From Verrucomicrobiales bacterium (GTDB lineage Bacteria; Verrucomicrobiota; Verrucomicrobiia; Verrucomicrobiales; DEV007), in the NCBI GenBank assembly GCA_029213195.1, contig JARGNI010000031.1, forward strand, positions 2,848-66,847: a stretch of DNA of 64,000 bases, given 5' to 3'. The notes under the pieces were generated by a model. It did no database searches and was not told the origin of the DNA. It saw only the letters and a program-made list of their open reading frames with translations. Positions 27,378 through 36,597 of the stretch are shown here, piece after piece. The position numbers and the translations under genes were made by a program. The stretch's first letter is position 1; every line of letters begins with the position of its first letter.

Positions 27378-28172
27378 ATGACCCGCATTCTTTCCCTCAT
27401 TGGTCTCCTTCTTCTCACGGCTTGCTCCCAAGCCGAAAACGATGCCCTCTCGGACGATGCCCTTTCCGAGGAAGCCGCCGCCAAGGTGATGGCGGCTTAT
27501 CAGGCCGAGGAATACGATACGGTGATCGATCTTACCGCCGCGATTTCCGAGGGCAGTCGTTGGGATCGGGTGCGAACGCTATCGCTTCAGCGAAGAGGGG
27601 AGGAGCGTTTCTTCGAAGGCAAGATCGATGAGTCGATCGCGGACTTCGACGCCGTAATCGCCCGCGTCCCCGAGCAGGATCCGCATCATTGGCAGCGTGG
27701 CCTCTGCTACTACTACGCGGAAGAATACGAGAAAGGGAAGGCGCAGTTCGAAAGACACCAGGAGGTGAATTCACAAGATGTCGAAAATGCAGTCTGGCAC
27801 TTTATCTGTTCGGTTCGGGCCCCTGGGGGATCGGTCGCCTCCGCCCAGGAGAACCTGATTCCGATCCAGCGGGATTCTCGTGTGCCGATGGCCGAGATTC
27901 ACCAGTTGTTTTCAGGGGCCGGTTCGGTCGAGGACGTGCTCGCTGCGGTGAAGCCCAACAATGACAACGCCCTCTCCGAGACCGAGAGAAATCATCTCTG
28001 CTATGCGCATCTTTACCTGGCACTCTGGTATGAGGCGATTGGAGAGCAGGAGAAGTCCAACGAACACATTCAAAAAGCGGCCTATCAGTATCCCATGGAT
28101 CACTACATGGGCAAGACGGCACTCGTGCACGCCAAACTTCGCGGGGTGAAGCCGAAGTCGGGTGCGAATTAG
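27378..28172 (+). CDS. Lipoprotein with TPR-like helices
   Basis: The 264-residue product starts MTRILSLIGLLLLTAC, a lipoprotein signal with Cys16 as the lipidated residue, which fixes the start at 27378. The mature chain is helical with TPR-like spacing (AAYQAEEYDTVIDLTAAISE, then FEGKIDESIADFDAVIARVP, then YYYAEEYEKGKAQFERHQEV). It resembles TPR lipoproteins of the 'tetratricopeptide repeat protein' class that scaffold envelope complexes. It lies 61 bp after the cassette-linked gene and may belong to the same transcript. Confidence 0.8.
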   Translation: MTRILSLIGLLLLTACSQAENDALSDDALSEEAAAKVMAAYQAEEYDTVIDLTAAISEGSRWDRVRTLSLQRRGEERFFEGKIDESIADFDAVIARVPEQDPHHWQRGLCYYYAEEYEKGKAQFERHQEVNSQDVENAVWHFICSVRAPGGSVASAQENLIPIQRDSRVPMAEIHQLFSGAGSVEDVLAAVKPNNDNALSETERNHLCYAHLYLALWYEAIGEQEKSNEHIQKAAYQYPMDHYMGKTALVHAKLRGVKPKSGAN

Positions 28173-28230
28173 GCTTTCCTGATTTTACTCCAGGATAGTC
28201 AAAAGGGTCTCTGATCTCGAGTCGGTCAGC

Positions 28231-30957
28231 CTAGGCTGGCTCGACCCGAACGGGACAGACTTTCAATTCTGCGGTTTGTGTCACGGGGTCGTAGCCCGAT
28301 CCGGTGAGGATATTCACTGGCACTTCGGCAAAGGAGAACGAGGTGAAAACGGTCCCTTGGGGGGACATGTCGGTGACCTTCACTTCGATTTCAATTTCTC
28401 CTCGAGCGCTCGCCATTTTGGCCATGCCTCCGTGGACGAGACCCAGAGCCTCCGCATCGTCGGGATGGACTTCAAGCGACTCATGAGAGAGTAGATACTC
28501 GATCCCGGCGCTGCGACCCGTCTGGGTGCGGGAGTGATAGGCTTCGAGGCGTCGTCCTGTCGTCAGCCAGAGAGGAAACTCGTCGCTGATCACTTCGGCG
28601 GGGTCTCGGTATCCCACCACCGTGAACTTGCCACGGCCATTCTTGAATTCCTTTTCATGAAGACGTGGTGTGCCCGGATGATCGCGATCCGGAACCGGCC
28701 ATTGATATTCGCTGTCTTCGATCCGATCCCAGTCGAGCCCGGCATAGATGGGGCTGAGTTCACAGAGCTCGTTGAAGACGTCCCTGGCCGACTCGTATTC
28801 GAACCCGGGAACTCCCATTCTCTTGGCAATTTCACTCACGATCCACCAGTCGGGCTTGGCTTCGCCGACAGGCGGAACCGCAGCGCGAAGACGCTGAACG
28901 CGTCGCTCCGTATTCGTTTGCACGCCGTCCGTTTCTCCCCAGGCCGTGGCGGGAAAGACCACGTCGGCCAGTTGTGCCGTCTCCGTCATGAAAATATCGA
29001 TGACCACGAGATGATCGAGGCTCTTCAGCGCGTGTTCACAGTGATTCTTGTCCGGATCGGTCACGACGGTGTTCTCTCCATCGATCAGCATCGCATGAAT
29101 GCCTTTCCCGCAATTGTCGAGGGCGGTGACCTTGGTGATGCCCTTGGTCCCGTCGATCTCGGTCTGATACAGCTTGGAGAATTTCTCCGTGCTCTCCGGA
29201 TGGTCACAAGGCTGGAAGCCAGGAAAGTTGTTGGGTACGGCACCGCAATCTCCGGCTCCCTGGATGTTGTTCTGTCCCCGCATGGGATTGATCCCGCCAC
29301 CTTCTACTCCCAGGTTGCCTGTCATGAGGGCGAGGTTGCAGAGCGATTGGACATTATCGACCCCACAAATGTGCTCGGTGATGCCGAGGGTGTAGTAGAT
29401 CGCCGAGGGATTCCCTTTCCCGTAAAGCAGGCCGGCTTTCTCGATGTCAGCAGCCGGGACCTCGCAGATGTCGGAAGCCCACTCCGGAGTGAACTCCTTG
29501 ACGTGTTGCAGGAACTCATTGCCTCCTGCAGTTCGTTCCTCGATGAAGCTTGCGTCGATGAGGCCTTCGCGCTGGATGACGTGAGCCATCGCGAGCAACA
29601 GAGCCACATCCGAGCCCACACGGATCGGAAGGTGCAGGTGGGCCATCTTGGCCAAACGGGTTTGACGGGGGTCGGCGACGATCATGGTCGCGCCCGCAGT
29701 CAGGGCCCGCTTCAGCCGCGTAGCCGCGACAGGGTGGCATTCTGTCATGTTGGTGCCGATGGCAAAAATGACATCGGGCTTTTCCATATCCGCGAGAGGG
29801 TTGCTCATCGCGCCTCGTCCTATCGTAGCTGCCAGACCGGCAACTGTCGGAGCGTGTCACGCTCGCGAACAGTTGTCTATGTAGTTGGTCCCGTAGGTCG
29901 CCCGGATGTATTTCTGCATCGTGTAGGCGGCTTCGTGGGGAGCTCGACCGGAGGCGATCCCGTAGACACTGTGTCGTCCAAACTTGTCGCGGACCTTGGC
30001 AAAGCCGGCGGCGGCAAAATTGAGCGCCTCGTCCCAGTCGCACTCGTGGAGTTCTCCATCCTCACGGCGGATCATGGGTTTCTTGAGACGGTCGGCATTC
30101 TGGATGAAGTCGAACGCGAACTGCCCTTTGATGCAGAGGGCGCCCTCGTTGGCGGGGCCATCCATCGCTGGCTGGATCCCGACGATCTTGTCGCCCTTGC
30201 TCAGCATATCGACGGAACAGCCCACTCCGCAGTAGGGGCAGATGGTCCGTGTTTTCTCGATCTCTCCTTCGGTGTCAGAATCGCGCAGCGCTTTCTTGTC
30301 GCCGAGAGCGCCCGTTGGGCAGGTCTGGACGCATTGCCCGCAGAAGGTGCATTCCGAGTCGCGGAGGTCATTGTTGAACTCGGTGATGATCTGGGTGTCG
30401 AACCCGCGGTTCATCACGTTGATTGCATAGTCACCCTCGCGTTCCGCACAAACCCTGACACAGCGATAGCAGGAGATGCAGTTGTCATAGTCCCGCAAGA
30501 TGAAAGGGTTCTTGTCCTTGGTATTCGAGGTGCCTGATTTCTTGCCGGAGAAACGACCCGAGCGGGCGTCGTATCGGTCGACGAGAATTTTCAACTCCTG
30601 CGAGGCATAGCCGCTCAGCTGATTCACATCGACGTCGCGATTCTCGGAAGCGACGAGTTCGAGTAGCGTCTTGCGGTGCTTTTCGATCGCTTCGGTTTTC
30701 GTTTGGATGACCATGCCTTCGGTGGCCTGGGTCGTGCACGAGGCCACCGGATTCCTGATCCCTTCGACTTCGACGATGCAGAGACGGCAGGCACCAAAAG
30801 CCTCGAGTCGCTCATCGTAGCAGAGGGTCGGGATTTCACGGCGATGGCGTTCAGCTACCTCGTAGATGGTTTCGCCCGCTTCGAACGAGACTTTCTCGCC
30901 ATCGAGAGTGAGCATGAGCGCCTTTTCCGTCGTTTGTGCGTCTAGGTCGGAAATCAT
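28231..30957 (-). CDS. fdhA: Formate dehydrogenase catalytic subunit, selenoprotein (in-frame TGA = Sec367)
   Basis: The gene is one 908-residue frame broken only by TGA at 29857-29859, directly before codons for HAPTVAGLAATIGRGAM. Formate dehydrogenases carry Sec or Cys at exactly this place, between the CSRA-type and HAP motifs. N-terminal iron-sulfur sites are a [2Fe-2S] (Cys46, 57, 60, 74), two ferredoxin [4Fe-4S] clusters (Cys160/163/166/170 and 203/206/209/213) and the molybdopterin-domain cluster (Cys240/243/247/275). The rest is the Mo/W-bisPGD oxidoreductase fold, ending with the dinucleotide-binding domain. It oxidises formate to CO2 in the cytoplasm and passes electrons to the FdhB subunit encoded 39 bp upstream. 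A gene caller would report two pieces, 29857-30957 and 28231-29808, which are in the same frame. The selC/selA/selB/selD genes are not in this window. Confidence 0.93.
29828..29859 (-). promoter_or_regulatory. SECIS element directing selenocysteine insertion
   Basis: In the mRNA, UGA (29859-29857) is followed by a hairpin with stem GUUGCC (29844-29839) and GGCAGC (29833-29828), six pairs including one G-U. It is capped by the loop GGUCU (29838-29834). Eighteen bases separate UGA from GGUCU. As I recall the Escherichia coli fdhF SECIS, it has the same GGUCU loop and the same spacing; that loop is what SelB recognises. Confidence 0.88.
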
Positions 30958-30996
30958 GAGAAGAAGAGAATTTCGGATGAGTTCGAAGAAAAGGGT

Positions 30997-32670
30997 TCAG
31001 GATTCTTTGCTGAGATGCGCTTCCACTTGCTCGGGAAAATAGCGCACGAGGGATTCTGTCACATGCGGAGCTGCCATGCCGAGACCGCAGGCGCTGGTCG
31101 ATTTCATGGTGCTTCCGATATCGTCGATCTCGGCGAGCCATTCTTCGTGAGTCAGGTTGGGGGTGGCCCCATTGAGGCGCTCCGTGATACGCTGGGTGCC
31201 GATCCGGCAGGGAAAGCATTTCCCACAGCTTTCGTGGGCGAAGAATTCCATCGCGTTGTGAGCGGCCTCGACCATGTTTCGGGAATCGTCGAAAACCATG
31301 ATCCCGCCGGCACCGAGAAAAGATCCCCGGCTCTTGAGGCAGCCATCGTCGAGAGTGATTTCGGACAAGTCTCCACCGACGAAGCCACCAGAGAGGCCTG
31401 CCATCGTTACGGCTTGCACGGTTCGCCCCTCGGGAGGACCTCCCGCCCACTCATGAATCAGCGTATTCAAGGGAAGACCGAACGGGACCTCATAGTTGCC
31501 GGGGCGCTGCACATCGCCGGACAAGCTGATAACCTTGGTTCCCGCGAGGTCCCCGAGACCGAGTCCCTGATACCATTCGGCTCCGTTGGCCACGATGTGA
31601 GGGACTGAAGCGAGGGTCTCGACGTTGTTGACTGCGGTCGGCTTGTCATTGAATCCGTGCGTGACAGGGAAGGGCGGCTTGTTACGGGGGAAGGGGTGTT
31701 TTCCTTCAAGACTGTTGAGGAGAGATCCTTCCTCTCCACAGATATAGGCTCCGGCACCCCGCCTCACGTAGAGATGGAAAGTGAGGCCGGAACCCAGGAT
31801 ATTTTCTCCCAGCAGTCCGTTGGCGCGAGCGTCCTCAATCGCATTTTCAAGGATGGCTTCGGTCTCCGGGTATTCATACCGAAGGTAGATGAAGCCAAGG
31901 GGGGCACCTGTTGCAAAGGCGGCCAAAGTCATGCCCTCGATCACCGCAAATGGATCATGGTCCATGATCGTTCGATCCTTGAAGCAGCCGGGTTCGCCTT
32001 CGTCGGCGTTGCAGACAATGCACTTCGGATCTCCGGGAGCATCGGCAACCGCTTTCCATTTGAATCCGGTGGGGAAGCCAGCCCCTCCTCGCCCTGCCAG
32101 CTTGCTCTCGGAAACGGTCTCGATGACTTCGCCGGGAGTTCCTTTAAGTGCCTTCTCGAGGGCGGCATAGCCACCGGTCGCGCGATACCCATCGAGGGTC
32201 GAGCGTCCTTCTTCGCGAATCTGGGAAAATACGCATTCCGTGATCCCACCGGGATTCTCGGCCGGCATGGGGGTGGCGCGATGGACGAGGGAATCTTTGG
32301 TCTTTCCGACGAAGGCCTTGTCGTCGATGATCACGGGGATCATGTCGTCGCAGCGTCCGGCGCAGGGCATCGGGGTCGCACCGTCCTCTTTCAGCGACTC
32401 CAGCAGTTCGTTTCCCCCGTGGAGACAGCAGATATTTCCAGTGCAAACTCGAGGCGCCGACTTGCCGGGGGCTTCACGAGAAAAGTGGTGATAGAAGGTG
32501 ACCGTGCCGAACAATTCTGCCAGAGGAATACCAAGGCCCTCGGCCACGTCCCGAATCGTTTCCTCGGAAAGGTAGCCATCCCGATTGTGGAAGTCGTGGA
32601 GGAGTGGGAGAAGGGGGGCTGGCTCATCTTTCCATCTGGAAATGAGCGCTGCATTGCTTTCGCTGGGCAT
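30997..32670 (-). CDS. fdhB: NAD-linked formate dehydrogenase subunit, NuoE-NuoF fusion
   Basis: The 557-residue protein joins two modules. Residues 1-115 are NuoE-like with a thioredoxin-type [2Fe-2S] site (Cys76-x4-Cys81 and Cys103-x3-Cys107). Residues from ~150 are NuoF-like, with the FMN-binding GRGGAGFPTG at 193-202, ICGEEGSLLNSLEGKHPFPR, and a C-terminal [4Fe-4S] motif (ESCGKCFPCRIGT plus a later Cys in SACGLG). Such subunits take electrons from formate dehydrogenase and reduce NAD+. It is the first gene of a two-gene minus-strand operon, 39 bp before fdhA. The enzyme is soluble; there is no membrane segment. In FdsGBA-type enzymes the two modules are separate proteins. Confidence 0.92.
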   Translation of the reverse strand: MPSESNAALISRWKDEPAPLLPLLHDFHNRDGYLSEETIRDVAEGLGIPLAELFGTVTFYHHFSREAPGKSAPRVCTGNICCLHGGNELLESLKEDGATPMPCAGRCDDMIPVIIDDKAFVGKTKDSLVHRATPMPAENPGGITECVFSQIREEGRSTLDGYRATGGYAALEKALKGTPGEVIETVSESKLAGRGGAGFPTGFKWKAVADAPGDPKCIVCNADEGEPGCFKDRTIMDHDPFAVIEGMTLAAFATGAPLGFIYLRYEYPETEAILENAIEDARANGLLGENILGSGLTFHLYVRRGAGAYICGEEGSLLNSLEGKHPFPRNKPPFPVTHGFNDKPTAVNNVETLASVPHIVANGAEWYQGLGLGDLAGTKVISLSGDVQRPGNYEVPFGLPLNTLIHEWAGGPPEGRTVQAVTMAGLSGGFVGGDLSEITLDDGCLKSRGSFLGAGGIMVFDDSRNMVEAAHNAMEFFAHESCGKCFPCRIGTQRITERLNGATPNLTHEEWLAEIDDIGSTMKSTSACGLGMAAPHVTESLVRYFPEQVEAHLSKES

Positions 32671-32749
32671 GCGGGGAGGAAATCACGAATCGATGGTCCG
32701 GGTCAAGGACGCAATCAGGAGGTTTCTGTCAGGATAAAGGACCGGCTTC

Positions 32750-34399
32750 TCAGAGGGAAACTCCGCGCTTCCAGGGCTGGAAATCGTTCTGACCCAGAAT
32801 TTGTGCTCGGGTTCGTTTTTTCCCGGATGCGATTTCAATGAGTTCGGCAAGAAGGCTCGGCGCGAGCTTCTTCGGGGTAATTTCACCCCGGATGATTCCA
32901 CCGGTGTCGAAGTCGATGAGATCAGGCAGGCGTTGGGCGAGTTCCGTGTTGGTGCTGACCTTGAGCACCGGGCAGACTGGGTTCCCGGTCGGGGTGCCGA
33001 GGCCGGTCGTGAAAACCATGAGATTGGCGTGGGCTCCTGCCATTGCGGTGGTGGACTCGACATCACCTCCCGGTGTGCAGAGAAGGGACAAACCGGGCTT
33101 TCTCACGATCTCCGGATAGTCGAGGGCATCGACGATGGGGGAGGTTCCCCCTTTCTTCGCTGCACCAGCGGACTTGATGGCGTCGGTAATCAGTCCGTCT
33201 CGAATATTCCCCGGACTCGGGTTCTGGGAGAAATCGCTTCCGACGGCTTTTGCCCGAGCCGCGTAGGCGCGTGTCAGTTCGACGAATCGACCGGCGACTT
33301 CCTTGGAGACGCACCGGTCGACGAGTTCCTGCTCGACACCGCAGAGCTCGGGAAATTCCGAGAGGATGACCGATCCTCCGATTCCGACAAGGAGGTCAGA
33401 CATCTCGCCGACCGTGGGATTTGCCGAGATCCCAGAGAATCCATCGCTTCCGCCGCACTCCACCCCGACACAAAGATGCTCCAGCGAAGCTGGCGCACGT
33501 TCCACCTGGTTGGCCTCGATGAGTCCTAGAAAAGTCTCGCGAATCGCCGTCTCGAGCAGCGTTTTCTCATCCGGGAACTTCTGCTGTGTGAATTTCAGGA
33601 CAGGCCGGTCATGGTGGGGACTTCGCGCCTCGATCGCTTCCTCCAGCAATTCAAGCTGAGCATTTTCACAGCCGAGGCTCAGGACGGTGGCTCCGGCGAC
33701 ATTTGGGTGGGTGATATACCCGGCGAGAAGCCCGCAAAGCGCTTTGGCGTCGTCCCGGGTTCCCCCGCAACCGAGCGAGTGGGTGAGAAACTGGATGCCA
33801 TCCACGTTGGGGAAAACCTGTCGATCCGAAGAGGGGGCGGATTCCTCCAGCGAGATCGCTGCCATCTCGGACGAAGGTGTCCCGCCCTGGTAGGCCCCGA
33901 CAAGACGATCGGCGAACTGCTGGTAGTGCGTGGTGCGCTCGTAGCCGAGCGATCTTTCAAAAGCGGTTCGAATCGCATTCACATTTCTCGTTTCGCAGAA
34001 CACCATCGGGATTACGAGCCAGTGATTGGCGGTGCCGACCTTGCCGTCCGAGCGGTGATAGCCATCGAAAGTAGTCTCCTGCCAGGTCGAAACGTCCGGA
34101 GCAGACCATTCGAAGGACTTCGAGTCGTCGAGGGAGAAGTCGTCTGCTGCATGCTGGAGATTTCCGGTGTGAATGAGCCCTCCCTGGGGAATGTCCGACA
34201 TTGCGGCCCCTACGGTGACGCCATACATCGTGACCCGATCTCCTGGCGAGAGCGCGGAGAGGGCGAATTTCTGTTTGGCCGGAATGCTTTCTCGGATGGT
34301 CAGACTTCCGCGATCCGTGTCGACCTGCGCCCCTGCCTCGAGAGGGGTGAGCGCGACGGCGAGATTGTCTTGGGGGTCGATTTGTAAGAAGGAACTCAT
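32750..34399 (-). CDS. uxaA: UxaA-family hydro-lyase (altronate dehydratase type)
   Basis: The 549-residue product has an N-terminal SAF-like domain (about residues 1-85) and then the UxaA catalytic part, with THSLGCGGTRDDAKALCGLL and VGVECGGSDGFSGISANPTV as diagnostic stretches. The family dehydrates D-altronate (or galactarate) to a 2-keto-3-deoxy acid, using iron. The start at 34399 is chosen because upstream codons of the frame encode no conserved sequence. It diverges from an SDR dehydrogenase 56 bp away, which suggests shared control and a role in uronic acid breakdown. Galactarate dehydratase is the main alternative. Confidence 0.88.
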   Translation of the reverse strand: MSSFLQIDPQDNLAVALTPLEAGAQVDTDRGSLTIRESIPAKQKFALSALSPGDRVTMYGVTVGAAMSDIPQGGLIHTGNLQHAADDFSLDDSKSFEWSAPDVSTWQETTFDGYHRSDGKVGTANHWLVIPMVFCETRNVNAIRTAFERSLGYERTTHYQQFADRLVGAYQGGTPSSEMAAISLEESAPSSDRQVFPNVDGIQFLTHSLGCGGTRDDAKALCGLLAGYITHPNVAGATVLSLGCENAQLELLEEAIEARSPHHDRPVLKFTQQKFPDEKTLLETAIRETFLGLIEANQVERAPASLEHLCVGVECGGSDGFSGISANPTVGEMSDLLVGIGGSVILSEFPELCGVEQELVDRCVSKEVAGRFVELTRAYAARAKAVGSDFSQNPSPGNIRDGLITDAIKSAGAAKKGGTSPIVDALDYPEIVRKPGLSLLCTPGGDVESTTAMAGAHANLMVFTTGLGTPTGNPVCPVLKVSTNTELAQRLPDLIDFDTGGIIRGEITPKKLAPSLLAELIEIASGKKRTRAQILGQNDFQPWKRGVSL

Positions 34400-34455
34400 A
34401 GGGAGGGGGGATACTGCAATACTTGCGGAATTCGAGTCAACGTGCATCGTGTCGT

Positions 34456-35226
34456 ATGCCGAGCGAATTGTTCGATCTTACAGGAAAATCAGCTCTCGTC
34501 ACGGGAGGAAGTCGTGGACTTGGAAAAGCGATGGCGCGCGGGTTCGCCGAAAGTGGTGCCAATGTCCTGATCTGCAGCCGAAAGGAAGAAGAACTGGAGG
34601 CGGCCGCGCGGGAGATTGGAGAAGGACTGGATGTCGAGATTCACTATCGGGTCACCGACATGAATGACCGCGAGAGTGCCGATGACCTCGCCGAGATGGC
34701 CCTGGATATCTTCGGGACGGTCGATATCCTGGTCAACAATGCGGGGATCAATACTCCTCAGCCCATCGATGAAATCGACGACGAGGTCTGGGATCGCGTT
34801 CTCGAAGTGAACCTGACCTCCATCATGCGCCTGACGAGGGCGCTGGCTCCCGCCATGAAGGCTCAGAAATGGGGGAGAGTGATACACATCTCCTCGGTTC
34901 TGGGGGTGGGCTCGAAGCCGGCGCGGAATGCCTACTCGGCGACCAAGTCTTCGCTTCTCGGGCTGGCCAAGGCCAGTGCGCTCGATCTGGGGCCCTACGG
35001 AATCACCGTCAATTGCATTGGTCCCGGTCCATTCCTGACGGATATGCCCATGGGGCTTCTCAACGAAGAGGAAAAAAAGGAATTTTCCGACAAGACGGCG
35101 CTCGATCGCTGGGGACAACCTCGTGAACTTGCTGGGCCGGCCATCTTTCTCGCCAGCGAAGCAGGGAGCTATGTGACGGGCGAGATGCTCCTTGTCGATG
35201 GGGGTGCCTTTGCACGAGCGCTTTGA
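34456..35226 (+). CDS. SDR family dehydrogenase (gluconate 5-dehydrogenase-like)
   Basis: The 256-residue protein is a classical short-chain dehydrogenase. It has the cofactor loop TGGSRGLG (residues 16-23), NNAG (94-97), and the catalytic Ser147, Tyr160 and Lys164 (YSATK). The C terminus (GEMLLVDGGAF) is also typical. Its closest style is the gluconate 5-dehydrogenase/2-keto-3-deoxygluconate oxidoreductase group. Its position divergent from uxaA supports a sugar-acid substrate. The ATG at 34456 is chosen so the chain starts just before the first strand. The cofactor preference is not certain: an Arg after the Gly loop and SRKEE after strand 2 lean towards NADP(H). Confidence 0.88.
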   Translation: MPSELFDLTGKSALVTGGSRGLGKAMARGFAESGANVLICSRKEEELEAAAREIGEGLDVEIHYRVTDMNDRESADDLAEMALDIFGTVDILVNNAGINTPQPIDEIDDEVWDRVLEVNLTSIMRLTRALAPAMKAQKWGRVIHISSVLGVGSKPARNAYSATKSSLLGLAKASALDLGPYGITVNCIGPGPFLTDMPMGLLNEEEKKEFSDKTALDRWGQPRELAGPAIFLASEAGSYVTGEMLLVDGGAFARAL

Positions 35227-35288
35227 AAAATTGAGTTTCCAACACTTATTTTAGGTTTTATAGTAATTAGGTATTCTTAAGGGTTATC

Positions 35289-36101
35289 ATGAAAGTCTTC
35301 CAATCTACCTTGTTTCTCACCACCGCGGCCGCACTTTTCACCATTCCCTCTGGGGCGTGGTCCCAGGACGCGCCGGAGTCGATCGATCTCAATGATCCAG
35401 ACCTCGTTTTTGTCGATGATTCGGTCATCCCGATTCCGCTCGAGATTTTCGCTTCTCTCGACAAACTGGGGAACCAGGAGTGGGATACCCAGATTGTAGG
35501 ACGGAATATCCAGGTCGATGCCAATCGCTCCCGCACGGCGTTGTTGTTTGGATTGGTCGTCTCGGACGGATTCATTGCGGTGCAGGCAAAGGACAAGGAA
35601 GCGGTGAAGCGCATTGGCCGCGAGGTCCTCAAACTCGCGGGTTCGTTGGGGGTTTCGAGTTCTGTCGAGGCCCATGCCAATGCGATTGTGAACGGCGCGG
35701 GGCGAAGTGATTGGGATCTGGTGCGTCAGGAACTGGACCGAACTCGGCAGACGGTGGTGAACAAAATGACGGAACTCCGTGACGAAGAACTCGTCGCTCT
35801 CGTCAGTATTGGTGGTTGGCTGGGAGGAACGGAAGCCCTTGCCTCGGTCCTCAGAGAGAACTACTCCGCCGAGGGCTCGGATCTGCTCAATCAGCCCGAT
35901 CTCGTAAAGCAACTCAAAGAAGATTTCAACAGCCTCCCCAAGCGGGCTCGCCGCGGTAAAATCTTTTCGCAGGTATCCTTGACCCTCGAACACCTCGAGT
36001 CCCTCATGCGGAGCGATGAACGTGGTGCCATCAGCGAAGGGAATGTCATTGAGATTTCGGTGGCGACGAAAAACCTCGTGAAAGCGATTTATGAGAGTTG
36101 A
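35289..36101 (+). CDS. Exported protein of unknown function
   Basis: The 270-residue product has a signal peptide (MKVFQSTLFLTTAAALFTIPSGAWSQ, cleavage near residue 26). The mature part is acidic and mainly helical, with SRTALLFGLVVSDGFIAVQA followed by DKEAVKRIGREVLKLAGSLG and a coiled helix around LDRTRQTVVNKMTELRDEEL. No known family is recognised. It overlaps the next exported gene by 11 bp, so the two are probably translated together. An AT-rich 62-bp leader (with TATAGT at 35259-35264) precedes it. Confidence 0.75.
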   Translation: MKVFQSTLFLTTAAALFTIPSGAWSQDAPESIDLNDPDLVFVDDSVIPIPLEIFASLDKLGNQEWDTQIVGRNIQVDANRSRTALLFGLVVSDGFIAVQAKDKEAVKRIGREVLKLAGSLGVSSSVEAHANAIVNGAGRSDWDLVRQELDRTRQTVVNKMTELRDEELVALVSIGGWLGGTEALASVLRENYSAEGSDLLNQPDLVKQLKEDFNSLPKRARRGKIFSQVSLTLEHLESLMRSDERGAISEGNVIEISVATKNLVKAIYES

Positions 36102-36597
36102 AACGACTTTGACAACGCTTCTCGCGAGTGCGGCGACCCTCTTCATTGTGACATCGAGTTCGGCGCAGGATTCGGCTGCAGAGAATGCAGGCTCGGCTAC
36201 CGGGAGCGAGGTCACCGAACCACTCAACGACATCAAGTTGCTTGCGCAGCAGGCAGCCCTCCCTTCATTGAAGGGAGAGAATAAGTTCATTCTGAGGGAA
36301 TCCTGGTGGAGTGGAAATATTGCCCCAGGAAAAGCAAAGTTGATCCAGGTACAGCTCTTTCGCCGCAACATGTATCGGTTCTGGCTCGCGGTTCCCAACC
36401 AGAAGGCTGAGTTGAATCTCAACATTTACGATAGCGAGGGCAGCCTCGTTCCCGCAGAAACTAAGCTTCTCGAAGGCGAGCACATTGTCAGCATCACGGT
36501 GAAACCCGAACTCACGGGTGTCTACTACATCCGTGTATCGCTGAAAACGACGATCGATCAGCCTCAGGACTGGGCGGTCATCTACGCCTACCGCTAG
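36091..36597 (+). CDS. Small exported beta-rich protein of unknown function
   Basis: The 168-residue product has a signal peptide (MRVETTLTTLLASAATLFIVTSSSAQ). After a Ser/Glu-rich linker the rest reads as a small beta-sandwich: YRFWLAVPNQKAELNLNIYD, then HIVSITVKPELTGVYYIRVS, and a VIYAYR end. That pattern resembles pre-peptidase C-terminal (PPC)-like domains, which are secreted beta-sandwiches. The ATG at 36091 lies within the previous gene (11-bp overlap), indicating coupling. Confidence 0.72.
   Translation: MRVETTLTTLLASAATLFIVTSSSAQDSAAENAGSATGSEVTEPLNDIKLLAQQAALPSLKGENKFILRESWWSGNIAPGKAKLIQVQLFRRNMYRFWLAVPNQKAELNLNIYDSEGSLVPAETKLLEGEHIVSITVKPELTGVYYIRVSLKTTIDQPQDWAVIYAYR

Noticed and set aside
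28227-28238. 12-bp palindrome CAGCCTAGGCTG at the fdhA stop codon
   Set aside because: No loop and no T tract, so it is not a usable terminator; probably coincidence.
29857-29859. TGA in the formate dehydrogenase as a nonsense mutation or true stop
   Set aside because: The frame continues in phase with conserved FdhA sequence, the TGA is at the known Sec/Cys site, and a SECIS-like hairpin with the right loop and spacing follows directly.
28534-30537. 667-codon plus-strand frame opposite fdhA
   Set aside because: Antisense shadow of a highly conserved gene; no recognisable protein features.
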